Shown here in pieces: positions 33,930-42,042 of a stretch of DNA of 64,000 nt (position 1 is its first letter; every line of letters begins with the position of its first letter). Origin of the DNA: Pedobacter planticolens (GTDB taxonomy: Bacteria > Bacteroidota > Bacteroidia > Sphingobacteriales > Sphingobacteriaceae). Location of the stretch: contig NZ_WNXD01000002.1 in assembly GCF_014172375.1 (NCBI RefSeq), positions 1,054,001-1,118,000 of the forward strand. The letters are read 5' to 3'. The translations under genes and the position numbers were made by a program. The notes beneath the pieces were generated by a model. It saw nothing but the letters and a program-made list of their open reading frames with translations. It was not told the origin of the DNA and ran no database searches.

Positions 33930-34015
33930 TTAGAGAAACTTTTAAACCTAAAAACCCTGAAGTAAATTAATACAACAGGGTTTTACGTTTATATAGGTAG
34001 ATATAAATTTTTAGC

Positions 34016-34705
34016 TTATTTGCCTTGAGCAGCAGCTTCTTTTTTCAATTGATCATTTGCAACAATTACAATCTCAACTCTACGGTTAGCAGCTCTACCA
34101 GCATCAGTTGCATTATCTGCAATTGGTTCTGCAAAACCTTTACCAATAGTAATTAAACGAGATGATGGTACACCTTGCGAAACAGCATACGCTTTTACAG
34201 CAGCAGCTCTTTTTTCAGATAAACCCATGTTATATTGTTCAGTACCACGGCTATCAGTGTGACCAATAACTTTAATATCAGTACCTGGATATTGGTTTAA
34301 TGAACTAGCTAAAGATTGAATATTAGTTTTAGCAGCATCTTTTAATGCAAACTTATCGAAGTCGAATAAAATACCACTATCAAACTTTACAATAATACCT
34401 TCTCCCTCACGAATAACTTCTGCATTTGGAATTGCAGTTTGTATCTCGGCAGCTTGTTTATCCATACGTTTACCGATAAAACCACCAGCAGTACCACCAA
34501 CTGCAGCACCAATGATAGCGCCAACAGCAGTATTACCCGCTTTTTTACCAATTATACCTCCAATTACACCACCAGCAGCAGCACCAATACCAGCGCCTTT
34601 TTGTGTGTTAGTTAAACTGTCACAACTTTGAAAAGTCATTGCGCCTAATGATAAGGCAATACTTAATGTTGCTATTTTGAATTTTGAAGTCATCATTTTA
34701 GTCAT
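34016..34705 (-). CDS. OmpA family lipoprotein with glycine-zipper domain
   Basis: A 229-residue envelope protein. Lipoprotein signal with lipobox MTFQSC (C28), then a Gly-zipper membrane region (about 35-80: GAGIGAAAGGVIGGIIGKKAG ... GAIIGAAVGGTAGGFIGKRMD), and an OmpA C-terminal peptidoglycan-binding domain with VIGHTDSRGTEQYNMGLSEKRAAAVKAY and the diaminopimelate-contact pattern NRRVEIVI. YiaD-like layout. It tethers the outer membrane to peptidoglycan. Starts at 34696 or 34693 are also possible. Monocistronic. Confidence 0.94.
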   Translation of the reverse strand: MTKMMTSKFKIATLSIALSLGAMTFQSCDSLTNTQKGAGIGAAAGGVIGGIIGKKAGNTAVGAIIGAAVGGTAGGFIGKRMDKQAAEIQTAIPNAEVIREGEGIIVKFDSGILFDFDKFALKDAAKTNIQSLASSLNQYPGTDIKVIGHTDSRGTEQYNMGLSEKRAAAVKAYAVSQGVPSSRLITIGKGFAEPIADNATDAGRAANRRVEIVIVANDQLKKEAAAQGK

Positions 34706-34918
34706 GTTTTAATTTAATAAAATGACTTATTCAAAGGTGATGCCAATTCCAGCTTCGCTTTAAAATTAAATGGAATTAATATTTTATAAGTTGATTTACT
34801 GTGTTTTAACTTATTGGGATAAACAATTTAAAATGATTGCTGTAAAAACAAATGGTCAATTTGATTCCACAAATTGGGCATCAAATTGACCATAATACTA
34901 TACAATTGTTACAATAAT

Positions 34919-35614
34919 CTATTCAGAGAAATAAGCTTCCAATTCTTTTAATGAATTTTCATCGGTATGGAAATCTTTTATGATTAGTCCTTTTTCTAAT
35001 AAAATGATGCGATCGCAAACATCAGTTACATGGTTTAAATCGTGACTAGAGATTAAAGTAGTTAAACGATGTGTTTGTTTTAACGATTTAATTAAACTTT
35101 TCAGTCTAATCTGAGTGGTAGGATCTAGATTAGCGAAAGGTTCATCCAATACTAAAAGCTCTGGTTTTTGCATCAATGCTGCGGCAATACCAACTTTATT
35201 CTGATTTCCTTTAGAAAAATCTCTAATGTACTTACCACGATTTAGAATTTCCCCATTAAAAAACTCCTCATACTGTCTTAAATAATCCACAACATGCGCC
35301 ACACTTAAGTTATGCAAACTTCCAATAAAGGTGAAATATTCTTCGGGGGTTAAATAGTCGATTAAAAAACCTTCATCTAAGTAAGAAGCTGTATAATCTT
35401 TCCAATGATCGTTCTGCGCTACATTTTGATCTTTAGATAATACTTCGCCGCTATCCGGCCTAATTAAATCCAGCAACATTCTGAAAAGAGTAGTTTTACC
35501 AGCACCATTATTTCCAACCAAACCAATGGTTTCGCCAGAGCGAATGTTTAGGTTATTGATGTCTACTACGGTTCTACCTCCGTAAGTTTTTTTTAAGTTT
35601 TTAAATGTTAACAT
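34919..35614 (-). CDS. ABC transporter ATP-binding protein
   Basis: The 231-residue ATPase has Walker A GLVGNNGAGKTTLFR, the signature variant FSKGNQNKVGIAAAL, Walker B LLVLDEPFANLDP and the switch in LISSHDLNH. It starts 3 nt after the DUF5687 permease gene stop and is the last gene of the rarA-DUF5687-ABC unit. Likely powers an ABC-2-type exporter with the preceding membrane protein. Confidence 0.94.
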   Translation of the reverse strand: MLTFKNLKKTYGGRTVVDINNLNIRSGETIGLVGNNGAGKTTLFRMLLDLIRPDSGEVLSKDQNVAQNDHWKDYTASYLDEGFLIDYLTPEEYFTFIGSLHNLSVAHVVDYLRQYEEFFNGEILNRGKYIRDFSKGNQNKVGIAAALMQKPELLVLDEPFANLDPTTQIRLKSLIKSLKQTHRLTTLISSHDLNHVTDVCDRIILLEKGLIIKDFHTDENSLKELEAYFSE

Positions 35615-35617
35615 ATA

Positions 35618-37090
35618 TTATTCTCTAAAGCCTTCGGCTATTTTATAACGTTGTTTTTCAAATCTTTTAACGAGTAGATTAATCCAAAAATTGCGCATTA
35701 AAAGAGTAATTAACCCAAATAAGCCAATTGCGGCCAAACCATAATAAGGTTTATTCATTATACCGAAAGGCACATAAATAAGTATTGGAATTAAAATAAA
35801 AGGCAATCCTAAAATCCACTGTGTGGCACCTACACCTTGCCAATTAAAACTTGCACTTTTGGTAATATCTAATCGTTTATAGTTCAGTGTAGCAAAATAT
35901 AATACAATTACTGTGGCAAAGCCGATGTTATATAAATAGGCTGCTAAATGAAGCAATAGCAATTTATAACTCATAAAGCCATAAAAACTAGCTAATACAG
36001 TAATAATAGTACAACTTATGGTAAAGAGTAAGAATTTAGCTTTAATGAAATTCTTGAAATCAATTTTATTTACCAAAAGTCCATCAAAGTGGGTGCTTTG
36101 CCAAGCAAACATAAACTGACCGTAAGATATAATAGAAATCCCCGTCATGAATACAGCAGCAAAAAGCATTTTACCAAAATCATCATTTGCAATCATTTTG
36201 TCTTTATAGAAAATAAAACCGTAGGCTAAAAAGGCAAAACCCATTAAAATGGAGCCTCTTGAGCGTTTATGGCGAAGAATTAATTTCAATTCTAATGCAG
36301 CTAATTCTCCAACTCTTCCAAAACGATTAAGGAAAGCATAATCTGTGCTTACTTTCTTATCATCCTTTGTGCTTAATTCTTCGGTATATAAATTAGCCCG
36401 CAAATATTTCGAGTTAAGGACAAATATCAGCCCTGCTGCCAATGTGAAAACTAATGCTAAAAAAGGATATTTTGCAATTGCTACAAATATGAAGTTCGAT
36501 GCATTCCTCACCGAAATAATTTTAAAATAATCTAAACCAGCCAATACCGCAACAAAACCTATTATACAAATGAAATAGATAAAATTATTAATGGATTTAC
36601 GCTTTAAGTATAAAACCAAATAATTATTAAAAACGATAAGTGAAATAATAGACAACACATACATTAATGAAGTGATTGCACCGTATGTTGCGCCAATTTT
36701 GATAACACTAAAAGGAATAAAAATAAATAGTGGTAATAGATTGAAGAATGAAAACAGCGATTTAATATTTAAGAAATTAACAATCGTTTTCTTAGGAATA
36801 TTAAGATGCAAATAAGGTACGATACTTAAGGTTGGGAGTTCTTGCATTTGTGTGCGAATGGCAAGATCGAACAAGAAATAGTACAAAATAAAACCATTAA
36901 AAACGGTAATTACATTTTGCCCTGGAAAAGCTTTGCCAATAATCATTGCCATCCAAAAGCCTACACCAATTGCAACGACTAAAAAGTAGAGCATAAAAAA
37001 ACCAAGCAGAATATTTGCGGCAATACTGCCAGCCTTATTTCGGCTGCGCCAAAAATCTTTCCATTGGTGGTTTAAAAAAGTTGATAGCAT
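35618..37090 (-). CDS. DUF5687 family membrane protein (ABC exporter permease)
   Basis: The 490-residue product has about 12 transmembrane segments and the family start LSTFLNHQWKDFWRSRNKAGSIAANILLGF. DUF5687 proteins are a Bacteroidota family normally encoded next to an ABC ATPase, and are taken to be the permease. The gene starts 1 nt after the rarA stop codon. Substrate unknown. Confidence 0.9.
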   Translation of the reverse strand: MLSTFLNHQWKDFWRSRNKAGSIAANILLGFFMLYFLVVAIGVGFWMAMIIGKAFPGQNVITVFNGFILYYFLFDLAIRTQMQELPTLSIVPYLHLNIPKKTIVNFLNIKSLFSFFNLLPLFIFIPFSVIKIGATYGAITSLMYVLSIISLIVFNNYLVLYLKRKSINNFIYFICIIGFVAVLAGLDYFKIISVRNASNFIFVAIAKYPFLALVFTLAAGLIFVLNSKYLRANLYTEELSTKDDKKVSTDYAFLNRFGRVGELAALELKLILRHKRSRGSILMGFAFLAYGFIFYKDKMIANDDFGKMLFAAVFMTGISIISYGQFMFAWQSTHFDGLLVNKIDFKNFIKAKFLLFTISCTIITVLASFYGFMSYKLLLLHLAAYLYNIGFATVIVLYFATLNYKRLDITKSASFNWQGVGATQWILGLPFILIPILIYVPFGIMNKPYYGLAAIGLFGLITLLMRNFWINLLVKRFEKQRYKIAEGFRE

Positions 37091-37091
37091 A

Positions 37092-38372
37092 TTAATAGTT
37101 GTATTTGTTTTTCCAATTCTGTTTTAGTTTTTCTCTCAGTTTTTCTTCTGCCGGATTTTTACCCGGATCATATAATTTTGTGCCGCTCAATTCATCAGGC
37201 ATATATTCTTGAGGAGAGAAATTTCCCTCATAACTATGCGAATATTGATAATCTTTTCCATACCCAATCTTCTTCATCAACTTTGTTGGCGCATTGCGAA
37301 TATGTAATGGGACTGGCAAATTGCCCGTTTGTTTCACTAAAGCCTGTGCTTTATTTATAGCTTCATAACTAGCATTGCTTTTAACGCTTGATGCCAAGTA
37401 AGTTACGCATTGTGAAAGTATTATTCGAGCTTCGGGATAACCAATTACATTTACTGCCGTAAAACAATTATTTGCTAACAATAACGCATTTGGGTTGGCG
37501 TTGCCGATGTCTTCTGACGATAAGATTAACAACCTGCGAGCAATAAATAAAGGATCTTCGCCACCTTCAATCATTCGTGCTAACCAATATACAGCTGCAT
37601 TTGGGTCGCTGCCGCGGATAGATTTAATAAACGCTGAAATAATATCGTAATGTTGCTCGCCAGCTTTGTCATACAACGCTAAATTCTGTTGCGCATGGGC
37701 GAGGACATTTTCATTAGTTAATTCAATTTTATTGCCGCCAATTCCGTTAACCGCAATTTCTAAAACGTTTAATAATTTACGAGCATCGCCACCAGATAAA
37801 CGAATTAAAGCTTCATGTTCTTTTATGTTGATGTTCTTCTCTTTTAAAATCACATCTTTTTTAAGGGCAGTTTGTAGTAAACCTACTAACTCATCTTCGT
37901 TTAAAGCTTGTAAAATATAAACTTGGCATCGCGATAGCAAAGCTGATATAACTTCGAAACTTGGGTTTTCGGTAGTAGCACCAATTAATGTAACCAAACC
38001 ACGTTCAACAGCACCAAGCAAACTGTCCTGTTGACTTTTACTAAACCGGTGAATCTCATCAATAAATAAAATAGGTAAACCTAAAAAACTGTCTTTTAAT
38101 GCTGCGGCTTTATCAATTACATCTCTTATATCTTTAACACCCGAATTAATGGCGCTTAGGTTAAAAAATGGTCTGTCTAAACTTTGAGAAATAATGTAAG
38201 CTAAAGTAGTTTTACCAACTCCGGGAGGCCCCCAAAAAATCATAGACGGCAATTGTCCGCTTTCTATCGCCTTGCGCAAAACTGCATCTGGACCCACCAA
38301 ATGCTTTTGTCCCACATATTCGTCCAAATTCTGAGGACGCATCCGTTCGGCTAATGGCGGTAGGTTTTGCAT
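37092..38372 (-). CDS. rarA: Replication-associated recombination protein A (AAA+ ATPase)
   Basis: The 426-residue MgsA/WRNIP1-type AAA+ ATPase acts at stalled replication forks. It begins LAERMRPQNLDEYVGQKHL, then Walker A GPPGVGKTTL, Walker B FIDEIHRFSKSQQD, sensor 1 GATTENPSFEV, and the C-terminal tetramerisation part with IRGSDPNAAVYWLARMIEGGEDP. Full length. A near-consensus promoter (TACCTTTA, 38377-38384) is four bases from its ATG. It heads an operon with a DUF5687/ABC exporter. Confidence 0.96.
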   Translation of the reverse strand: MQNLPPLAERMRPQNLDEYVGQKHLVGPDAVLRKAIESGQLPSMIFWGPPGVGKTTLAYIISQSLDRPFFNLSAINSGVKDIRDVIDKAAALKDSFLGLPILFIDEIHRFSKSQQDSLLGAVERGLVTLIGATTENPSFEVISALLSRCQVYILQALNEDELVGLLQTALKKDVILKEKNINIKEHEALIRLSGGDARKLLNVLEIAVNGIGGNKIELTNENVLAHAQQNLALYDKAGEQHYDIISAFIKSIRGSDPNAAVYWLARMIEGGEDPLFIARRLLILSSEDIGNANPNALLLANNCFTAVNVIGYPEARIILSQCVTYLASSVKSNASYEAINKAQALVKQTGNLPVPLHIRNAPTKLMKKIGYGKDYQYSHSYEGNFSPQEYMPDELSGTKLYDPGKNPAEEKLREKLKQNWKNKYNY

Positions 38373-38475
38373 AAGTTAAAGGTAGTAATTTTATTATCTG
38401 CCTTATCAAATCTTGTTCTTAAAAAATCACTGATAAAGAAATTGACTAAAATAATTTAAAACTGACAAATAGTAT

Positions 38476-38483
38476 TATTTTTG
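38476..38483 (+). promoter_or_regulatory. Promoter -7 element of the dioxygenase gene
   Basis: TATTTTTG is an exact match. It overlaps the in-frame TTG at 38481, leaving ATG 38502 as the start with a leader of about 13 nt. Confidence 0.6.
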
Positions 38484-38501
38484 GTTATCAACTACTCAAC
38501 T

Positions 38502-39332
38502 ATGGTTTATCTGAATAAAAAGATTGTCGATCTACAACAGTTTGCGAAAGAAAAGCATAAAGAATACGCGAATGCAAAACCTTTTCCGAACATTGTGATA
38601 GATGATTTTTTTGAAGAAGAATTTTTGTCTAAAGTATTAAATGAATTCCCAGACCTTTCGACTAAAAGTGAGATTAATGTTTTTAATAATCTTAATGAAA
38701 AAAAATTAGGGACAAAAGGTGAAGCAGATTTCGGGGAGTATACAAAATTGATTTGCCATTACCTCAATTCTCAACCAATTCTCGAATTTTTGCAAGAACT
38801 TACAGGAATAACAGAGACTTTATTGCCGGATCCTTATTTTTATGGAGGTGGATATCATGAAATTAAGCCTGGTGGATATTTGAAAATCCATGCGGATTTT
38901 AACAAGCACAATAAAACGGGTTTAGATAGGAGAATAAATCTATTGGTTTATTTGAACAAGGATTGGGAAGAAAGCTATGGCGGTTTCTTTGAACTTTGGG
39001 ATGAAAACATGGTTAGTGCGCAAAGAAAATTATTGCCAATATTTAATCGTGTTGCAATTTTTTCTACTACAGATTTCTCTTATCATGGGCATCCTGATCC
39101 ACTTACCTGTCCGCCAGATCGTAGTAGGAAATCGATTGCTTTATATTATTATACCAACGGGCGCCCCGCTAGTGAATTAAATGAGGGCGAACACAGCACC
39201 TTATTTGTAAATCGAAAAGGAAAACCTAAGGACATAGCCCCTCCAAAAACATTAGTACCAAAGCTAACAAGTGCAGTTAAAAACTTTACACCGCCTATTA
39301 TCTTTAATCTTCTTAAGAAAATAATCAAGTAA
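38502..39332 (+). CDS. 2OG-Fe(II) oxygenase (prolyl-hydroxylase-like)
   Basis: A 276-residue protein with the double-stranded beta-helix iron site: H130 and D132 in YLKIHADFNKH, H195 in SYHGHPD, and the 2-oxoglutarate arginine near R209 in RSRKSIALYYY. The first 110 residues are a helical support region, with FPNIVIDDFFEEEFLSKVLNEFPD as the usual start of this group. It resembles prolyl-4-hydroxylase-like enzymes, often linked to modification of small molecules or cell-surface products. Substrate unknown. Monocistronic. Confidence 0.92.
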   Translation: MVYLNKKIVDLQQFAKEKHKEYANAKPFPNIVIDDFFEEEFLSKVLNEFPDLSTKSEINVFNNLNEKKLGTKGEADFGEYTKLICHYLNSQPILEFLQELTGITETLLPDPYFYGGGYHEIKPGGYLKIHADFNKHNKTGLDRRINLLVYLNKDWEESYGGFFELWDENMVSAQRKLLPIFNRVAIFSTTDFSYHGHPDPLTCPPDRSRKSIALYYYTNGRPASELNEGEHSTLFVNRKGKPKDIAPPKTLVPKLTSAVKNFTPPIIFNLLKKIIK

Positions 39333-39392
39333 TAATATTGAAGAATTGAACAGAAATTTGGTTTAAACAACTTCAGCCAAGCTTTATTTTAC

Positions 39393-39443
39393 CATTAAGG
39401 AATTAAGATAAGTGAAGACTTAATAATTCTTAATTCCTTAATG
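39393..39443. repeat. ATTAAGGAATTAAG palindromic repeat, copy 3 (perfect)
   Basis: Arms CATTAAGGAATTAAGA (39393-39408) and TCTTAATTCCTTAATG (39428-39443) are a perfect 16-bp inverted repeat with a 19-nt loop, between the 3' ends of convergent genes. This is the best-preserved copy. Confidence 0.85.
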
Positions 39444-39454
39444 TTTAGTCAAAT

Positions 39455-40672
39455 CTAAACGCTAGGCTTCGGCTTCTTCTTAAAAAACTTCTTTTTCTTA
39501 ATATAAGGCTTATCACTTGCGGTAGCAGGTTCATCTTTAGGTGCTTCACCTATAGTTGCTGGCAAAGGCATTCTATCAATTTGGCGTTCAATTAATTTCT
39601 CAATGTTAGCCAGTTTGCGTTTGTCTTTATTGTTAACTAAAGTAATTGCAGTTCCTGTGGTTTCTGCTCTAGCTGTACGTCCAATTCTATGAATATAATC
39701 TTCAGGATCTTGTGGCGCATCGTAATTAATTACCAAATCAATACCTGTAACATCAATACCACGACTTAAAACATCAGTACCAATTAAAACATCGAGTTTG
39801 CTATTTTTAAAATCTAGCATTATCGCTTCGCGTTCTTTTTGTTCTAAATCACTATGGAAAGCAGCAGCTTTTAACCCTATTCTTTTAAAAAGCTTGCCCA
39901 GTTCTTTTACTTTCTCTTTTCGCCCTGCAAAAACAATAATGCGTTTATACGTAGCCGATTTAAGCATTTCTGTTAGCAAAGGAACTTTTTGATCATCGTG
40001 TATTAAATAAACCTGTTGGTTAATACCTTCGGCAGGTTTAGAGATGGCTAAACTTATTTGCTCAGGATCTTTTAATAACGTCGCTGCCAGCTTTCTAATT
40101 TTTGGTGGCATGGTAGCCGAAAACATTACTGTTTGACGTTCTTGTGGTAAGTATCCAACAATTTTCATAATGTCCTCGTAAAAACCCATGTCTAGCATTC
40201 TATCGGCTTCATCTAACACTAAATATTCTAATTTATCCATCTTTAATAAACCAGATGATAGATGAGAAATTAACCTTCCTGGTGTAGCAATAATAATATC
40301 AACACCTTCACGCATAGATCGTTTTTGCTGTTCGTAAGCAATGCCATCGCCGCCACCATATACTGTTAATGAACTGATATTGGTAAAATACGAAAGCGCT
40401 TCCACCTGCAAATCTATCTGCTGTGCTAATTCTCTAGTGGGTGTTAAAATGAGTACTTCGTTATGACGTTCGTGTTTTTGAGTAAGCAAATTCATTATCG
40501 GCAACAAAAAAGCACCCGTTTTTCCGGTACCCGTTTGTGCACATGCAATTAAATCTTTTTTAGCTAAAATAAGCGGAATGGCTTGTTGTTGTATAGGCGT
40601 TGCGTTTTTAAAACCCATTGCCAGTAAACCCTCTAAAAGATCGGGGTTGAAATTAAAATCTTTGAAATCCAA
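39455..40672 (-). CDS. DEAD-box ATP-dependent RNA helicase (RhlE-like)
   Basis: A 405-residue helicase with all the core motifs: Q motif (TPIQQQAIPLI), I (AQTGTGKTG), Ia (PTRELAQQ), II (DEAD), III (SAT), V (GTDVLSRGID) and VI (HRIGRTARA). The short basic C-terminus (KPYIKKKKFFKKKPKPSV) probably contacts RNA; the RhlE group fits best. Acts in ribosome assembly or RNA turnover. The only start codon before the Q motif is TTG at 40672, since an in-frame stop lies about 45 nt upstream and no ATG or GTG is available. Confidence 0.94.
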   Translation of the reverse strand: MDFKDFNFNPDLLEGLLAMGFKNATPIQQQAIPLILAKKDLIACAQTGTGKTGAFLLPIMNLLTQKHERHNEVLILTPTRELAQQIDLQVEALSYFTNISSLTVYGGGDGIAYEQQKRSMREGVDIIIATPGRLISHLSSGLLKMDKLEYLVLDEADRMLDMGFYEDIMKIVGYLPQERQTVMFSATMPPKIRKLAATLLKDPEQISLAISKPAEGINQQVYLIHDDQKVPLLTEMLKSATYKRIIVFAGRKEKVKELGKLFKRIGLKAAAFHSDLEQKEREAIMLDFKNSKLDVLIGTDVLSRGIDVTGIDLVINYDAPQDPEDYIHRIGRTARAETTGTAITLVNNKDKRKLANIEKLIERQIDRMPLPATIGEAPKDEPATASDKPYIKKKKFFKKKPKPSV

Positions 40673-40750
40673 TGTTTTGTGTTGTAAATATTGCGTGTAA
40701 ATTACCTTAAATTAAAGCGAAAAGCAAATATGGGGTTTTTCTTACGATCG

Positions 40751-40834
40751 CGTCTTTGCGAGGCACGAAGTGGTTTTATAACTTATTAGGAAGGAGATTG
40801 CCACAGTCGGTGAAGAACCTCCTTCGCAAAGACG
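40751..40834. repeat. TTGCGAGG palindromic element, copy 2
   Basis: CGTCTTTGCGA (40751-40761) and its complement (40824-40834) enclose about 60 bases. The left 20 bases match copy 1 at 30742 except at two positions (CGTC-A/T-TTGCGAGG-T/C-ACGAAG); the interiors differ. Confidence 0.75.
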
Positions 40835-40884
40835 AGTGTGTTAGTGATGTTTATGTGAACATAAAGTTTAGGTCATATTAATAG

Positions 40885-40951
40885 TAAGTCCGTAGTGAGT
40901 CCGCATCAAGTCCGCATTTTTATGTAATAATGCGGACTCACTACGGACTTA
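40885..40951. repeat. Perfect 22-bp inverted repeat with 23-nt loop
   Basis: Arms 40885-40906 and 40930-40951 are exact complements and contain AGTCCG and GAGTCCGCAT. The GC content of the arms is well above background. A partial third copy of GTCCGCAT lies in the loop (40911-40918). No T-run follows on either strand, so it is not a simple terminator. Confidence 0.85.
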
Positions 40952-41055
40952 TAGTGGTATTAATATTACTTTAACATGAAGCAAACCTTGGGGCAAAAAC
41001 TTGTACCCTGTTTGTTTACTACTCTAAGTTGTTGTTTATAAAGATTGGGCATAAA

Positions 41056-41086
41056 AAAGGCTTTTCGATTAACTCGAAAAGCCTTT
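41056..41086 (-). terminator. Intrinsic terminator-like hairpin
   Basis: AAAGGCTTTTCGA and its complement form a 13-bp stem with loop TTAAC. Read on the minus strand it is followed by TTTAT with six T in all, so it fits the end of a minus-strand transcript such as the DUF4197 gene (about 170 nt downstream) or a small RNA between them. Confidence 0.7.
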
Positions 41087-41102
41087 CATAAAACATGTTA
41101 AA

Positions 41103-41193
41103 CTTGTTTATTTATGGTGTGCCTGCCCTTCACGGATTACCCGTTCACAGGACTTTTTTATCGTTAATTAATCCTCTTTTTTGATAGAACAAG
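41103..41193. other. Structured intergenic stretch, possible small RNA
   Basis: CTTGTTTAT (41103-41111) pairs with ATAGAACAAG (41184-41193, one bulge). Inside are CCTG/CAGG (41122-41125, 41148-41151) around ACGG/CCGT (41132-41135, 41141-41144), then six T on the plus strand. It is unassigned; no Rfam family was recognised by eye. Confidence 0.4.
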
Positions 41194-41253
41194 CTAGCAA
41201 CTATTTGGTTTTAATCCGATAGAAATTTATCCACAAATTAACAATGGTGTTAG

Positions 41254-41997
41254 TTATTTCTTTGTATCGGCATAGCCAAATACTTTTTGCAATAAACCAG
41301 TGCTACGGGCGCCAATGTTATCTCTAATTTTTAATTCTTCTTGTGCAACTTGTATAAACATGCCATCAATTGCTTTTTGCGCAACATAGGCAGATAAATC
41401 TGTGTTAACAGGTTTTACCAATGGTAATTTATTATAGGCTAATGCTGCATCGCCCCAATATTTGGTGGCGCCAACTTTACTTAAACTTGTAGTAATTACT
41501 GGTCTAAATTTTTCCATCAGCTGTGCTGTAGTTACACGTTTAAAATATTCTGTAGCAGAATTTTTATTGCCTAATAAAATATTGGTTGCATCGGCAATAG
41601 TCATTTGTTTAATGGCTGATAGGAAAATCGGTTTTGCTTCTTTAGCAGCATCTTCGGCAGCACGGTTAATACTTAAAATTACATTATCTGCTAGCGAATT
41701 TAAACCCACACTACGTAGCGTTTTTTCTACTTTTTGCGCTTCTGGCGGAAACAAAATTTTAACCGCCAAATTACCTAAGAAACCATCCTTAGCAGAAAGT
41801 CGATCTGCACCTTGCGATGTTCCAATCTCTAAAGCTTGCTTAATGCCTTGTCCAATTTCTAGCGTTGTTGGCGTACCACCCGTAGGTATTTGCTTTAAAA
41901 TGTTGCCAATTTTATTCTGACTTTGCACATCACAACTGCTTAAACAAATTACCACTAATGCAGTAAAGTATAGGCTGATTTTTTTCATCTTTTCCAT
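41254..41997 (-). CDS. DUF4197 domain lipoprotein
   Basis: The 247-residue product has a lipoprotein signal (ALVVICLSSCDV) and the DUF4197 domain over almost all of the mature protein: LEIGQGIKQALEIGTSQGADRLSAKDGFLGNLAVKILFPPEAQKVEKTLRSVG, then RAAEDAAKEAKPIF. Function unknown; members are helical envelope proteins found in many Gram-negatives. ATG at 41988 (MKK) is an alternative start. A terminator-like hairpin lies about 170 nt downstream. Confidence 0.93.
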   Translation of the reverse strand: MEKMKKISLYFTALVVICLSSCDVQSQNKIGNILKQIPTGGTPTTLEIGQGIKQALEIGTSQGADRLSAKDGFLGNLAVKILFPPEAQKVEKTLRSVGLNSLADNVILSINRAAEDAAKEAKPIFLSAIKQMTIADATNILLGNKNSATEYFKRVTTAQLMEKFRPVITTSLSKVGATKYWGDAALAYNKLPLVKPVNTDLSAYVAQKAIDGMFIQVAQEELKIRDNIGARSTGLLQKVFGYADTKK

Positions 41998-42042
41998 AAG
42001 TTAATGTCTAATTGAAACGGAATAGATTACCTAAATCAGCGT

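Larger units (their letters stand above)
40673..41253. other. Gene-free interval with three structured elements
   Basis: About 580 bases hold the TTGCGAGG-type palindrome (40751-40834), a perfect 22-bp inverted repeat (40885-40951), a terminator-like hairpin (41056-41086) and a further structured stretch (41103-41193). A 21-codon frame at 40976 is not supported as a gene. No rRNA or tRNA is recognised. Confidence 0.75.

Noticed and set aside
40976..41041. 21-codon frame MKQTLGQKLVPCLF...
   Set aside because: Too short, no promoter or family; lies among structured repeats.
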